A stretch of DNA of 41,231 nt. Origin: Fimenecus sp045543095. GTDB taxonomy: Bacteria > Bacillota > Clostridia > Oscillospirales > Acutalibacteraceae. A model generated the notes under the pieces. The model searched no databases, was not told the origin of the DNA, and saw nothing but the letters and a program-made list of their open reading frames with translations. How positions within the stretch are numbered: position 1 is the stretch's first letter; the number at the start of each line of letters is the position of its first letter. Below are positions 1-8,206 of this stretch, piece after piece. The position numbers and the translations under genes are program-made. The stretch covers positions 1 to 41,231 of the forward strand of contig JAZQMC010000029.1 in assembly GCA_045543095.1 (NCBI GenBank). The letters are read 5' to 3'.

Positions 1-91
1 AGCAGACTGAGGGAGAGATTTAGTGAAGATGCAACCTATCTCTCCCTCCGTCACTCGCAAGCTCGTGCCACCTCCCTCGTCAGAGGGAGGC
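1..91. repeat. Dispersed hairpin repeat, CTCCCTCCGTCA family, copy 1
   Basis: Intergenic repeat that may be cut by the window edge. It holds a GGGAGAGA...TCTCTCCC pairing, a small hairpin CACTCGCAAGCTCGTG and a terminal hairpin CCTCCCTCGTCAGAGGGAGG. The same arrangement recurs at 13423-13474 (opposite orientation) and 16588-16668. No coding potential is visible. Confidence 0.75.
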
Positions 92-112
92 AATATACAC
101 CATTTAACGAGT

Positions 113-129
113 TCGACAAATTCAAATTT
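113..129. repeat. 17-bp dispersed repeat
   Basis: TCGACAAATTCAAATTT; identical copies at 37148-37164 and, reversed, at 34049-34065. It lies upstream of the first gene's promoter. Confidence 0.7.
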
Positions 130-155
130 ATCCACACTCAAATATTAAAAGCATC

Positions 156-185
156 TTGTTTATGAATTGGTTTTTATGATATAAT
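156..185 (+). promoter_or_regulatory. Sigma-A-type promoter of first oxidoreductase gene
   Basis: TTGTTT (156-161) and TATAAT (180-185) are separated by 18 bp. The ATG at 184 lies inside the -10 box, so it cannot be the translational start. Transcription would begin near 192, leaving a very short leader with GGTGAT just before the ATG at 202. Confidence 0.6.
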
Positions 186-201
186 GCAAATGGTGATAAT
201 A

Positions 202-1179
202 ATGTCAAATAAGTTTAACTGGGCAATATTGGGTTGCGGTAATATCGCAAATGAGTTTGCAAGAGAGAGAACCAAAATGGGCGGTAAAGTTTATTCCGTT
301 GCTAACCGTACTTATGAAAAAGCAGTGGATTTTGCCGAAAAGTATAATATAGAAAAAGTCTATGAAAATATAGACGAACTCTTTTCAGACGAAAATGTAG
401 ATATTGTGTATATCGCAACGCCTCATAATAAGCACATTGAGTATATCGTCAAGGCGTTGGAAAACAATAAGCACGTTCTTTGCGAAAAGGCGATTACACT
501 CAATAGTGATGAACTTAATAAGGCAGTAGCACTTGCAAACGAAAAAAATCTTATTTTAGCCGAGGCTATGACTATTTACAATATGCCACTTTATAATGAA
601 CTTGAAAAGATTATCAATTCTGGTGTGTTGGGCGAATTCAGACTTGCACAGGTGAACTTCGGTAGTTTCAAAGAGTACGATATGACAAATCGTTTCTTTA
701 ATATGGATTTAGCAGGCGGGGCATTGCTGGACATTGGTGTTTATGCACTTTCTCTTGTGAGAATGTTTATGGAAACTGAAAATGCAGAAATTCAATCCCA
801 AGTAAGATTTGCCGAAACCGGTGCGGACGAGCAATCAAGCATAATTATCAAAAATAATAAAGAGCAAATGGCGAGTGTTACACTTTCGCTTCACGCAAAA
901 CAGCCCAAGAGAGCCACAATCTGCTATGATAATGCCTATATTGAGATTTTTGAGTACCCAAGAGCCGACAAAGCAATAATTACATATACAACTGACGGAC
1001 ACACAGAAGAAATCACAGCGGGCAAACTTGAAGATGCTCTCTGCTATGAAATCGAGAATATGGAAAATGCAGTATCAAATGGCAAAAATACAATGAAACT
1101 CGATTACACAATCGATGTAATGAATGTTATGAGCAAACTCAGAAGCGATTGGAATATGAAATATCCGGAAGAAAAATAA
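202..1179 (+). CDS. Gfo/Idh/MocA family oxidoreductase
   Basis: Predicted NAD(P)-dependent sugar or sugar-derivative dehydrogenase, cytoplasmic, about 325 aa. The N-terminal Rossmann fold begins with WAILGCGNIANEFA (GxGxxA nucleotide-binding signature). It is followed by the family motif CEKAIT (E-K-P-x in most members, here EKA), which carries the conserved lysine. The C-terminal alpha/beta domain has the GGALLDIGVYALS motif with the D-x-x-x-Y/H pattern. The ATG at 202 is preferred over 184 because it has a GGTGAT site and because 184 overlaps the -10 box. The substrate cannot be read from sequence; trans-dihydrodiol dehydrogenase-like or sugar dehydrogenase activity are options. It is monocistronic and ends in a hairpin shared with the convergent gene. 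Confidence 0.88.
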   Translation: MSNKFNWAILGCGNIANEFARERTKMGGKVYSVANRTYEKAVDFAEKYNIEKVYENIDELFSDENVDIVYIATPHNKHIEYIVKALENNKHVLCEKAITLNSDELNKAVALANEKNLILAEAMTIYNMPLYNELEKIINSGVLGEFRLAQVNFGSFKEYDMTNRFFNMDLAGGALLDIGVYALSLVRMFMETENAEIQSQVRFAETGADEQSSIIIKNNKEQMASVTLSLHAKQPKRATICYDNAYIEIFEYPRADKAIITYTTDGHTEEITAGKLEDALCYEIENMENAVSNGKNTMKLDYTIDVMNVMSKLRSDWNMKYPEEK

Positions 1180-1181
1180 AG

Positions 1182-1213
1182 ATGGCGAGAGTTAGACTCT
1201 CGCCATTCATTTT
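1182..1213. terminator. Bidirectional hairpin between convergent genes
   Basis: Ten-bp perfect stem ATGGCGAGAG / CTCTCGCCAT with loop TTAGA (1192-1196), followed on the plus strand by a T-rich tract. It lies between the oxidoreductase and the convergent acyltransferase gene. Confidence 0.65.
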
Positions 1214-1215
1214 GT

Positions 1216-1240
1216 ATTTTGCACTTTCAATTTTGCATTT
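1216..1240. repeat. TTTTGCA heptamer-type repeat
   Basis: TATTTTGCACTTTCAATTTTGCATTT, related to the TTTTGCA tracts at 23850-23881 and 34193-34219. It lies in the gap between convergent genes. Confidence 0.5.
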
Positions 1241-2111
1241 ATAAAACCTTTACCCCAAATCCATCACCAAGTGTACCGCCATTCAGTATATACTCAACAC
1301 CATTTTTCTGCATAATGGTATTCTGTGGCAATTTTTCGGTGCAACCGTAACTGCCCGTTTTTTTCTTGTTTTTAAGTAGAATTTTGTTTTTATATCTCAC
1401 ACTAAAAAGCCATCTGTATGCAGATGCGGGGTCTTCCCGACTGCTTATAACATCCCATAATGCAGGAAATTTAAGAATATTACTGCCCGCGGGCATAAAT
1501 TCTTTGTTTGTGGGGTAGAGTAACCAACTGTGGCACATAAATTTGTTGTCAGGGTATTCGGGAAAATACTTTTTAATAAATTCCTGTGCCATGGCAAATG
1601 ATTTTTCACAAGCCTCAATACTGAGTTTTTCACCGCGACAGATATGCACATTCCAGATTTTGTCACCAAACTTGATTTCAATACCATTTTTACTATACGC
1701 ATTGGGCATATAATAAAACATTTTTTGGTATTGAAGACGACCAATTTTGAAAATGTTCATATTCATGTGGTGCATAATCCAGTTAAGTTCATTAAGTCCT
1801 TCTCTGTGCAGATTATCACGGCAATCGTCAATCCATATTTTAATATCGTTCATTGTGTCAAAAAAGATTTCATCACTTATGCCCTTTTTCTCATATCTAC
1901 TTTTAACCTCGGGCAAAAAAGCATAAACAAGGCAAAGTTTTGTGAAATCATCTTTTTTAAGGTGAATTTCCCAACGGTTTTTATAACAGAATTTAAGATA
2001 ACGAGAAATCCTTTTTTCGTGTTTTTTTATGTAATTTTCAATTTTTTCCTGTAATTTTTCATCGGGATATATTTTTAGAAACAAATCTTTTGAGCGGTTA
2101 TAATCAAGCAT
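1239..2111 (-). CDS. GNAT_C-like acyltransferase-domain protein
   Basis: Cytoplasmic protein of 290 aa with no signal peptide. The C-terminal part, with the block VHICRGEKLSIEACEKSF followed by KFMCHSWLLYP, resembles the GNAT-like C-terminal acyltransferase family (formerly DUF5596) common in gut Clostridia, where the enzyme's acceptor is unknown. The N-terminal 100 residues are helical and charged. The ATG at 2111 has a good upstream site (GGCAGGAG). A promoter TTGATT-N16-TAAAAT lies at 2141-2168 on the minus strand. The gene stands alone and converges on the preceding oxidoreductase. The family assignment rests on remembered motif similarity; catalysis is not established. Confidence 0.6.
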   Translation of the reverse strand: MLDYNRSKDLFLKIYPDEKLQEKIENYIKKHEKRISRYLKFCYKNRWEIHLKKDDFTKLCLVYAFLPEVKSRYEKKGISDEIFFDTMNDIKIWIDDCRDNLHREGLNELNWIMHHMNMNIFKIGRLQYQKMFYYMPNAYSKNGIEIKFGDKIWNVHICRGEKLSIEACEKSFAMAQEFIKKYFPEYPDNKFMCHSWLLYPTNKEFMPAGSNILKFPALWDVISSREDPASAYRWLFSVRYKNKILLKNKKKTGSYGCTEKLPQNTIMQKNGVEYILNGGTLGDGFGVKVL

Positions 2112-2140
2112 AATATTCTCCTGCCTTTTAATCTATGTTT

Positions 2141-2168
2141 ATTTTATCACAAAATTTTGTAAAATCAA
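2141..2168 (-). promoter_or_regulatory. Promoter of the GNAT_C-like gene
   Basis: On the minus strand, TTGATT (2163-2168) and TAAAAT (2141-2146) are spaced by 16 bp, about 30 bp upstream of the ATG at 2111. Confidence 0.5.
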
Positions 2169-2224
2169 ATCACATATAATATTTTTTTGAACTTCGGCAA
2201 TAATACTATTGCGAGGTGATAATA

Positions 2225-2365
2225 ATGAATAACAACAGAAATAACAATCAAAACAATGCACAGAACAACAAAAACAATGTGCAGAACAATAACAACAAAA
2301 AGAACCCTACAAGCAATAAGAACTATCCTGAATCAAAAAACGAAAACAAACAGGATAACCGATAA
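2225..2365 (+). CDS. Asn-rich 46-aa small protein
   Basis: A short ORF (46 codons plus TAA) composed mostly of Asn, Gln and Lys, beginning MNNNRNNNQNN and ending NKQDNR. It has a strong ribosome binding site (GCGAGGTGATAATA immediately before the ATG) and is followed 6 bp later by an intrinsic terminator, so it looks like a genuine monocistronic gene. Low-complexity hydrophilic small proteins of this type occur in spore-forming Clostridia, but I recognise no named family. A role in the spore is only a guess. It has no signal peptide, transmembrane segment or cysteine. Confidence 0.6.
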   Translation: MNNNRNNNQNNAQNNKNNVQNNNNKKNPTSNKNYPESKNENKQDNR

Positions 2366-2371
2366 CAAAAA

Positions 2372-2398
2372 CCGAGGTGTGAAAACCTCGGCTTTTTT
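2372..2398. terminator. Bidirectional intrinsic terminator
   Basis: Stem CCGAGGT (2372-2378) / ACCTCGG (2385-2391) followed by CTTTTTT. Read from the other strand, the stem is also followed by T residues, so it can serve both the Asn-rich ORF and the convergent plsC-like gene, whose stop codon overlaps the T tract. Confidence 0.85.
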
Positions 2399-3578
2399 AC
2401 TTATAATCTTTACCTATTAAATATCTCCAAGCGGCAACATATTTTGCGGCGGCACGTGGATTTTTGCTTTTCACATATAAGAAGCGTTCACCGTCAAAAA
2501 ACATTACAGACTCAACCGAAACATTGAGCACAAGTTTTAACTTGTCGATGGGTAATATAACAATTTCGTTTTCGTTTAAAATAATTTCAAAACGGTCCTT
2601 GCAAAGTCGAAGAGTTGCGTTATCTGCCAATTCAACCTTTTTGCGTTTAACAAGGGTGTAAACGGGTTGTTCGGTTTCTTCAAAAATCAATTCGCCGTCA
2701 CCTGCTTTAAGCACCATTTCTTTCCAGATAGGCTTCTGCCACTTGTCCCAATCAAGAACATTGTCAAAAACAAGTTCTTTCTGACTTTGGTGGAAAAATC
2801 CGTCCTGACCGAACTCTACCTGATAACCGCAGTCGCAGGTAAGGTAATTACCCTTTGAATGAAGTGTACCCACTTTTTCGCAGTGGGGACATATAAAGAG
2901 AATTCTCTCAATGTGTTCGGCAAGATTTTTGCCTTTGTAATAGCGAAGTCGTTTTCTCTGCTCCTCAAAAGCGTTAACATAAATATCACGCTTAATTGCT
3001 TCGTTGATTTCTTCAGCGGTCATTTCTTTAAGTTGTTCGGGCGAATATTCATTTACAACTTTACCGTGAACTCTGCCTTTGCGAAGCCCTGTGCCCCATC
3101 TTGGAGTGTGGAAGAAACCGCCTTTTACACGGTATGTGATAAGTGCAACACCTAAATCCTTAACAAGTTGACCTGTTCTTGGTGAGAAAAATCCTGTTTC
3201 ACCATTTGGTGTGATTGTACCCTCGGCATAAAGACCCAACGGCACGCCCTCTTTGGCACTTGCCATCATTTCGTCAATAAGCACCGACGGGGGATTATCC
3301 CTACCCTTTACAATCCAACCGCACATAGTTTTAAGGAAAAATTTTACCCAAGGGTCGAATATTACGTGGTCGCCCATAACAAAGCGAACATATTTTTTCA
3401 ATGAACAAAGAATATATATGGGGTCAAGTGCGTCGGAGTGATTAGAAATAACAATGAAATTTTTATGTTTTGGTCTGTAACGCTTAACTTTTGCGTGTGC
3501 GATTAAAAGAACAATCCAGAACCCGAAAAATCCTACCGTATTCAGACTTACTTTATTAAAAAAAGTTTTTAGTTTCAA
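2397..3578 (-). CDS. PlsC-type 1-acyl-sn-glycerol-3-phosphate acyltransferase with zinc ribbon
   Basis: Predicted membrane-associated acyltransferase of phospholipid synthesis, transferring an acyl chain to lysophosphatidate or a related acceptor. The catalytic H-x4-D motif is seen as NHSDALDP (H47, D52) and the acceptor-binding motif as YAEGT (E119-G120-T121). The N-terminus (about residues 14-28) is hydrophobic. Unusually, the 393-aa protein continues with a zinc-ribbon-like segment (C230, C233, C248, C250) and a C-terminal domain of about 140 aa. Typical PlsC proteins are 200-250 aa. The start is TTG at 3578, supported by AGGGAAG upstream; the next in-frame ATG would remove the catalytic His. 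The lipid acceptor is uncertain. Confidence 0.82.
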   Translation of the reverse strand: MKLKTFFNKVSLNTVGFFGFWIVLLIAHAKVKRYRPKHKNFIVISNHSDALDPIYILCSLKKYVRFVMGDHVIFDPWVKFFLKTMCGWIVKGRDNPPSVLIDEMMASAKEGVPLGLYAEGTITPNGETGFFSPRTGQLVKDLGVALITYRVKGGFFHTPRWGTGLRKGRVHGKVVNEYSPEQLKEMTAEEINEAIKRDIYVNAFEEQRKRLRYYKGKNLAEHIERILFICPHCEKVGTLHSKGNYLTCDCGYQVEFGQDGFFHQSQKELVFDNVLDWDKWQKPIWKEMVLKAGDGELIFEETEQPVYTLVKRKKVELADNATLRLCKDRFEIILNENEIVILPIDKLKLVLNVSVESVMFFDGERFLYVKSKNPRAAAKYVAAWRYLIGKDYK

Positions 3579-3669
3579 TTTTCCACTTCCCTAATGCTTA
3601 ACAAAATTAAGCAATCTTAAATATAGAATAAAGAAAATCTTAAAAAATGTCAAGCAAATTAAACATTTA

Positions 3670-3698
3670 TTGCAATTTGTTACCGTTTTTATTATAAT
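3670..3698 (+). promoter_or_regulatory. Promoter of radical SAM / alcohol dehydrogenase operon
   Basis: TTGCAA (3670-3675), 17-bp spacer, TATAAT (3693-3698). The predicted transcript starts near 3705, downstream of the TTG at 3670, which favours the ATG at 3715 as the translation start. Confidence 0.75.
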
Positions 3699-3714
3699 AA
3701 AAATTGGTGATAAA

Positions 3715-4620
3715 ATGAATGGCAGATATTACTCGTTAAATGAATATCTTAAAAACACCTTTGGCGAAAAGGTGTATAAGTTGTCCCTTGATTTAGGGCT
3801 TACTTGTCCAAATCGTGACGGCACACTTGACACCAGAGGTTGTATTTTCTGCCATAACGGCTCGTCACATTTTGCAGAAACGGGAACTGACATAAATACG
3901 CAGATTGAAAATGCTAAAAGTCGTGTAAAAGCTAAAATTAAAACAAAAAAATTTATTGCATATTTTCAAAGTTTTACAAACACTTATGCCCCCGCAGAAA
4001 AGCTTGAAAAAATCTTCAAAGAGGCAATAAACCGTGAAGATATTGTGGCAATTTCAATCGGCACTCGACCTGATTGCTTGCCATCGGATATTCTCATTTT
4101 GCTTGAAGATTTAAATAAAATTAAACCTGTGTGGGTTGAGTTGGGGTTGCAGACATCTAATGAGAAAACTGCCGAGTATATCCGTCGCTGTTACCCGAAT
4201 TCTGTTTATGAAAATGCGGTAAAAGAATTAAAATCAAGGGGAATAAATGTTATAACCCATATAATAATCGGCTTGCCCCATGAAACCGAGCAAGATGTTT
4301 TTAATACGGTTGACTTTGCGGTTAAGTGTGGCACTGACGGAGTGAAATTGCAACTTTTGCACATTTTAAAAGATACAGATTTATATGAGGATTATAAAAA
4401 AGGCAAAGTGAAAGTATTGTCACTTGAGAATTATATTGATATATTGTTCGGTTGCCTTGAAAGAATACCCGAAAATGTGGTTATTCACCGAATAACAGGT
4501 GATGCACCGAAAAAATATCTTGTTGAGCCCTTATGGAGTGCTGATAAGAAAAATGTATTAAATACGATAAACAGAGAAATGAACAACAGAAATATTATTC
4601 AAGGAGGAAAACTCAAATGA
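3715..4620 (+). CDS. TIGR01212-type (YhcC-like) radical SAM protein
   Basis: Radical S-adenosylmethionine enzyme of the Elp3/MiaB-like superfamily, 301 aa. The cluster-binding motif is C31-x11-C43-x2-C46 (CPNRDGTLDTRGCIFC), the spacing typical of the YhcC group rather than CxxxCxxC. Later blocks such as SIGTRPDCL, WVELGLQTSNEKTAE and HIIIGLPHET are characteristic of this family. The physiological reaction is not known. The ATG at 3715 has GGTGAT upstream and lies 17 nt after the predicted transcription start. The stop overlaps the next gene by 4 nt (ATGA), implying translational coupling with the alcohol dehydrogenase. Confidence 0.85.
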   Translation: MNGRYYSLNEYLKNTFGEKVYKLSLDLGLTCPNRDGTLDTRGCIFCHNGSSHFAETGTDINTQIENAKSRVKAKIKTKKFIAYFQSFTNTYAPAEKLEKIFKEAINREDIVAISIGTRPDCLPSDILILLEDLNKIKPVWVELGLQTSNEKTAEYIRRCYPNSVYENAVKELKSRGINVITHIIIGLPHETEQDVFNTVDFAVKCGTDGVKLQLLHILKDTDLYEDYKKGKVKVLSLENYIDILFGCLERIPENVVIHRITGDAPKKYLVEPLWSADKKNVLNTINREMNNRNIIQGGKLK

Positions 4621-5741
4621 ATTGGAATTTCAGCTTGCCCGTAAAAATTTATTTCGGAACTGATAAAATTAATGAATTGCCCGAAATTATTAAAGAATTC
4701 GGATACAAAAGAGGCGTGCTTGTGTGCTCGAATACCCTTAAAAAGAATGGCACAGCCGATAAAATAATAGAGAATTGCAATGGTGTAATTGTTGATGTTT
4801 TTAGCAATATCCGTCCTAACCCCACAACAGACAATGTGAATGCTTGCGTTAAAGTGCTTCGCGACAATAACGCGGATTTTGCGGTGGCACTCGGTGGCGG
4901 TTCGCCGATGGATTGTTGCAAGGCTGCTTGTGCAATCGCAAAAGGTGACGATATTATCGAAAGTTACCACACGGGCGGAAAACCCATAAATGCTGACGAG
5001 GTTATCCCTATGCTTGCAGTTGCTACAACAAGCGGTACGGGTAGTGAAATTACTAATATTTCGGTGCTTACCGATTTAAGTAAAAATGTGAAATCTACAA
5101 TGAATGACCCACTTATGTATCCGAAAGTCGCAATTGTTGACCCAAGACTTACTTTGAGTGTACCACCCAAAGTTACCGCTTCAACAGGTCTTGATGTGCT
5201 TGCCCACGCACTTGAAAGTGTGTGGAGTGTTCTTCATCAGCCCATTTGCGAGGCTTGTTCAGTTCACGCGACAAAATTAGTGTTTAAGTGGCTTTATAAA
5301 GCATATACAGAACCCGAAAATCTTGAGGCAAGAGAGAAAATGGCAGAGGCATCAATTATTGCGGGCGTGGCATTTTCAAATCCGCGTACAGCGGGCAGTC
5401 ACGCTTGTTCATTTCCGCTTACTAACCTTTATGGTGTACCACACGGTGAGGCTTGTGCAATGACTCTTGATTATTTCACACGCTTTAATGCAGAGGCAGA
5501 AAACGGCAGACTTAATGATTTCGCACGCGATTGCGGATTTTCTGATGCCTACCAGATGGCGGACACTATAACCAACCTTAAAAAACAGATGGGAATGGCA
5601 ATGACACTTACCGAAATCGGTGTTAAAACCGACGAAGAAATTGAAACACTAACAAAAATGAGTATGACACCATTAATGGAGAGAAATATTGTTCCACTCT
5701 CATACGATGATATTAAAAATATGTATCTTAATATGAGATAA
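4617..5741 (+). CDS. Iron-containing (group III) alcohol dehydrogenase
   Basis: NAD(P)H-dependent alcohol/aldehyde oxidoreductase, 374 aa, the usual family length. The dinucleotide-binding motif is GGGSPMDCCKA (residues 93-103). The divalent metal ligands are visible as D193 and H197 (TGLDVLAHALES), H262 (SHACSF) and H276 (VPHGEA). It resembles butanol dehydrogenase and related short-alcohol enzymes; the substrate is not determined. The ATG sits behind a very strong AAGGAGGAAAA site that is inside the upstream gene, and overlaps that gene's stop by 4 nt. The mRNA probably runs on into the hairpin array that follows. Confidence 0.9.
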   Translation: MNWNFSLPVKIYFGTDKINELPEIIKEFGYKRGVLVCSNTLKKNGTADKIIENCNGVIVDVFSNIRPNPTTDNVNACVKVLRDNNADFAVALGGGSPMDCCKAACAIAKGDDIIESYHTGGKPINADEVIPMLAVATTSGTGSEITNISVLTDLSKNVKSTMNDPLMYPKVAIVDPRLTLSVPPKVTASTGLDVLAHALESVWSVLHQPICEACSVHATKLVFKWLYKAYTEPENLEAREKMAEASIIAGVAFSNPRTAGSHACSFPLTNLYGVPHGEACAMTLDYFTRFNAEAENGRLNDFARDCGFSDAYQMADTITNLKKQMGMAMTLTEIGVKTDEEIETLTKMSMTPLMERNIVPLSYDDIKNMYLNMR

Positions 5742-5742
5742 A

Positions 5743-5937
5743 TGTAGGGCAGGGTTCATAAATACGCCTTGGCGTATTTCATATTCCATAAGGAATATTT
5801 CATAAATTCTGTAAAGAATTTATTTCATTAAATAAAAAGTTATGATGAAATATTGCTACGCAATATGGAAATAATCTTTCAAATTATGAAATATTTGTCT
5901 TCGCCAAATATGAAATAAACTCCTTGCGGAGTTTATT
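5743..5937. repeat. Hairpin array, copy A
   Basis: A run of short perfect hairpins: TACGC/GCGTA, ATATTCC/GGAATAT, AAATTCT/AGAATTT, ATATTGC/GCAATAT, ATTTG/CAAAT and AAACTCC/GGAGTTT, each with a 3-7 nt loop. In the first half the hairpins are joined by ATTTCAT, in the second half by its complement ATGAAAT, so the whole unit is itself an inverted repeat around about 5825-5857. The array proper is 5762-5937, preceded by TGTAGGGCAGGG. It starts 21 nt after the alcohol dehydrogenase stop and ends about 40 nt before the next ATG. Copy B lies at 9432-9610. Confidence 0.9.
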
Positions 5938-5975
5938 AAAAGATTAAAAATTAATTGAAAAGGCAGGTGAGATTT

Positions 5976-7211
5976 ATGGCATATTCAGAGCTTATTAAAA
6001 ATTTTGAGCGAATTCGCGGATATATGAAGGATTTTTATGTTTACGGTTTTAAAACACGTGATGAATATGACGACAAATCCGCCCGCTCTTATGACAATGA
6101 AAAACGCAGAATTGAAAACTACCTTGGCGATTATATGGGCTTTCACCGAAATGCCGAGGGTAAAAATGTGTTCCTTTCAATCGATAGCCGAGGTGCTAAT
6201 CGAAATCCCCTTTATAAAGCTTTAAAAGCCAAAAGCTTTACAAATGGCGATATAACCTTGCATTTTATTCTTTTTGATATTCTGAATTCCTCCGAAATCT
6301 CGCTTACTCTTGCCGAAATCACAGAGCAGATTGACGAATATATGCGGAAGTTCACAGAGCCAATGTCCTTTGACGAGTCAACTGTCCGCAAAAAACTTAA
6401 AGAGTATTGTGAGTTAGGCATAATCAAATGTGAAAAACAGGGTAAGCAAATGCTTTATCGCCGTACCGAAGATACAGATTTGACCACTTGGGCAGATGCT
6501 CTTGAATTCTATTCTGAGGCAGGTGGTTGCGGAGTAATCGGCAATTTCTTACTTGACAAAACCGAAAATACAAATGAATATTTTTCATTTAAGCACCACT
6601 ATATTACCCACGCACTTGACAGTGAAATTACGGCGATACTTTTTTCTTGTATTACCCGCCGTCAGTTTGCTGATATTACATACTATTCACAAAAAAAGAA
6701 TCGTGAAAATCTTGTTACCGTAGCACCTCTTAAAATCTATGTGAGTGTGCAAAACGGCAGGCAATATCTTATTGCCTACGTTCCAAGCACTCACGGAGTA
6801 AAAGCCTTTCGTCTTGATTTTGTAAGAAATGCAAAGGTGGGTGAAGAAGCCCCGAATTACGACGATTATCTCATTGCTTTTGATGAGATTAAAAAGTATA
6901 TGTGGGGCGTTTCAATCGGCAATATAAGTCGTCTTGAGCATATTGAATTTACCGTTAAATTCGGTAAAACCGAAGAGCATATTTATCAGCGACTTTTACG
7001 CGAAAAGCGGTGCGGTGAGGTTGTACGCCTTGACGAGCATACGGCACTTTTTTATGCGGATGTTTATGACTCTTTTGAACTTTGCCCTTGGATTAGAAGT
7101 TTTATCTGCCGAATTACAAGGCTTAACTGCTCAAACCGTTCACTTGAAAATCGTTTCAAAGAGGATTTAGAGAATATGTATAAAACCTACGGTATAGGGG
7201 GTGGGGAGTAA
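5976..7211 (+). CDS. WYL-domain transcriptional regulator, large
   Basis: Probable ligand-sensing DNA-binding regulator, 411 aa. An N-terminal winged-helix region is suggested by residues about 80-155 (LHFILFDILNSS, a TVRKKLKEYCELGIIKC recognition-helix-like block). The C-terminal half carries a WYL-like core (VQNGRQYLIAYVP, Q-Y-L in place of W-Y-L) and a typical WYL C-terminal extension (HTALFYADVYDSFELCPWIRSF). The ATG at 5976 is chosen over the TTG at 5955 because GGCAGGTGAG precedes it. It overlaps the next gene by one base (TAATG). WYL domains in other systems bind nucleic-acid or nucleotide ligands; its ligand here is unknown. Confidence 0.8.
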   Translation: MAYSELIKNFERIRGYMKDFYVYGFKTRDEYDDKSARSYDNEKRRIENYLGDYMGFHRNAEGKNVFLSIDSRGANRNPLYKALKAKSFTNGDITLHFILFDILNSSEISLTLAEITEQIDEYMRKFTEPMSFDESTVRKKLKEYCELGIIKCEKQGKQMLYRRTEDTDLTTWADALEFYSEAGGCGVIGNFLLDKTENTNEYFSFKHHYITHALDSEITAILFSCITRRQFADITYYSQKKNRENLVTVAPLKIYVSVQNGRQYLIAYVPSTHGVKAFRLDFVRNAKVGEEAPNYDDYLIAFDEIKKYMWGVSIGNISRLEHIEFTVKFGKTEEHIYQRLLREKRCGEVVRLDEHTALFYADVYDSFELCPWIRSFICRITRLNCSNRSLENRFKEDLENMYKTYGIGGGE

Positions 7212-8122
7212 TGCTTTTTCATGAAATTTACGGCTCGTACTATAACGCAGTTGCAAAGATACTGGCGATAGCGGTCGAGGGTGAACTTACCGAGCAAAAA
7301 ATGAAAGAAATCTGCCACGAAAAAGCCTTTTCGGAAAGTTTTCTTGAAATTATTCCCGCACTCAAAGAAGAAAGATGGAAGCTGATTACAAAAGACCTTA
7401 AAACTCCTCTCAAAAATAAACCCTCAATGCCCCTTACAGAATTACAACTTCGTTGGTTAAAGGCAATTTCACTTGACAAAAGAATTCGTCTTTTCAATGT
7501 GAATACGGATTTTTTAAAGGATATTGAACCTCTTTTTAACCCTGAAGATTATGTGCTTTTTGATAAATATGCCGACGGCGACCCCTATGAAGACGAAGAA
7601 TACATAAAGAATTTTCGTGCGGTACTTTTCTCAATTAAGCACAAACAGAAAATTGCCGTTGAATACGCAAGCCGAAAGGGGAATAACCGCAGAATTATCT
7701 GTATTCCCGTGGGGCTTGAATATAGCGAAAAGGACGACAAATTCAGAGTGGTACTCAGCGGTTGTCGTTTTTCAAACTATATCAATATGGCGGGTATTAA
7801 GGATGTTGAAATTCTTTGCAATGCCAATGATTTTCAAACGGTGAAGCCCGAAAAGAAAGAGAGTTATTTCATAGCAGAGCTCACCGACGAGCGAAATGCC
7901 CTTGAAAGAGTAATGCTCCATTTTGCTCATTTCAAAAAAGAAGCAGAGCGAATTGATAAAAAGCATTATCGTCTAAAAATCTATTATGATGAATCAGACG
8001 AAACGGAACTTGTGATTCGTGTATTATCCTTTGGACCATTCTTAAAGGTTACCGAGCCACAAAATTTTGTAAATTTAATAAAAGAAAGACTTATAAGACA
8101 GAAGAGTTGCGAGCTCAAATGA
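7211..8122 (+). CDS. WYL-domain protein, second paralogue
   Basis: A 303-aa protein overlapping the previous WYL gene by one base, with GGGGGTGGGGAG upstream, so the two are translationally coupled. Residues about 140-200 (FSIKHKQKIAVEYASRKGNNRRIICIPVGLEYSEKDDKFRVVLSG) match the beta-rich WYL fold although the W-Y-L residues are degenerate. A WYL C-terminal extension follows (HYRLKIYYDESDETELVIRVLSFGPFLKV). A clear N-terminal helix-turn-helix is not obvious. It may form a hetero-oligomer with its neighbour. The stop codon lies in the loop of an intrinsic terminator. Confidence 0.72.
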   Translation: MLFHEIYGSYYNAVAKILAIAVEGELTEQKMKEICHEKAFSESFLEIIPALKEERWKLITKDLKTPLKNKPSMPLTELQLRWLKAISLDKRIRLFNVNTDFLKDIEPLFNPEDYVLFDKYADGDPYEDEEYIKNFRAVLFSIKHKQKIAVEYASRKGNNRRIICIPVGLEYSEKDDKFRVVLSGCRFSNYINMAGIKDVEILCNANDFQTVKPEKKESYFIAELTDERNALERVMLHFAHFKKEAERIDKKHYRLKIYYDESDETELVIRVLSFGPFLKVTEPQNFVNLIKERLIRQKSCELK

Positions 8123-8138
8123 GTTCGCAACTTTTTTT
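8106..8138 (+). terminator. Intrinsic terminator after WYL pair
   Basis: Stem GTTGCGA-G-CTC (8106-8116) pairs with GAG-T-TCGCAAC (8121-8131), followed by seven T. The TGA stop of the second WYL gene (8120-8122) overlaps the loop. It should reduce read-through into rtcB, which begins at 8207. Confidence 0.85.
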
Positions 8139-8206
8139 CCGTGATAATTGAAATATTTTCCAATATACTCTTAATTACAAGGTTGATTACAAAAGGAGTG
8201 ACAGAA

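Noticed and set aside
5743..5937. CRISPR array
   Set aside because: Repeated units are only the 7-nt linkers; the intervening units are palindromes, not unique spacers, and no cas genes are present.
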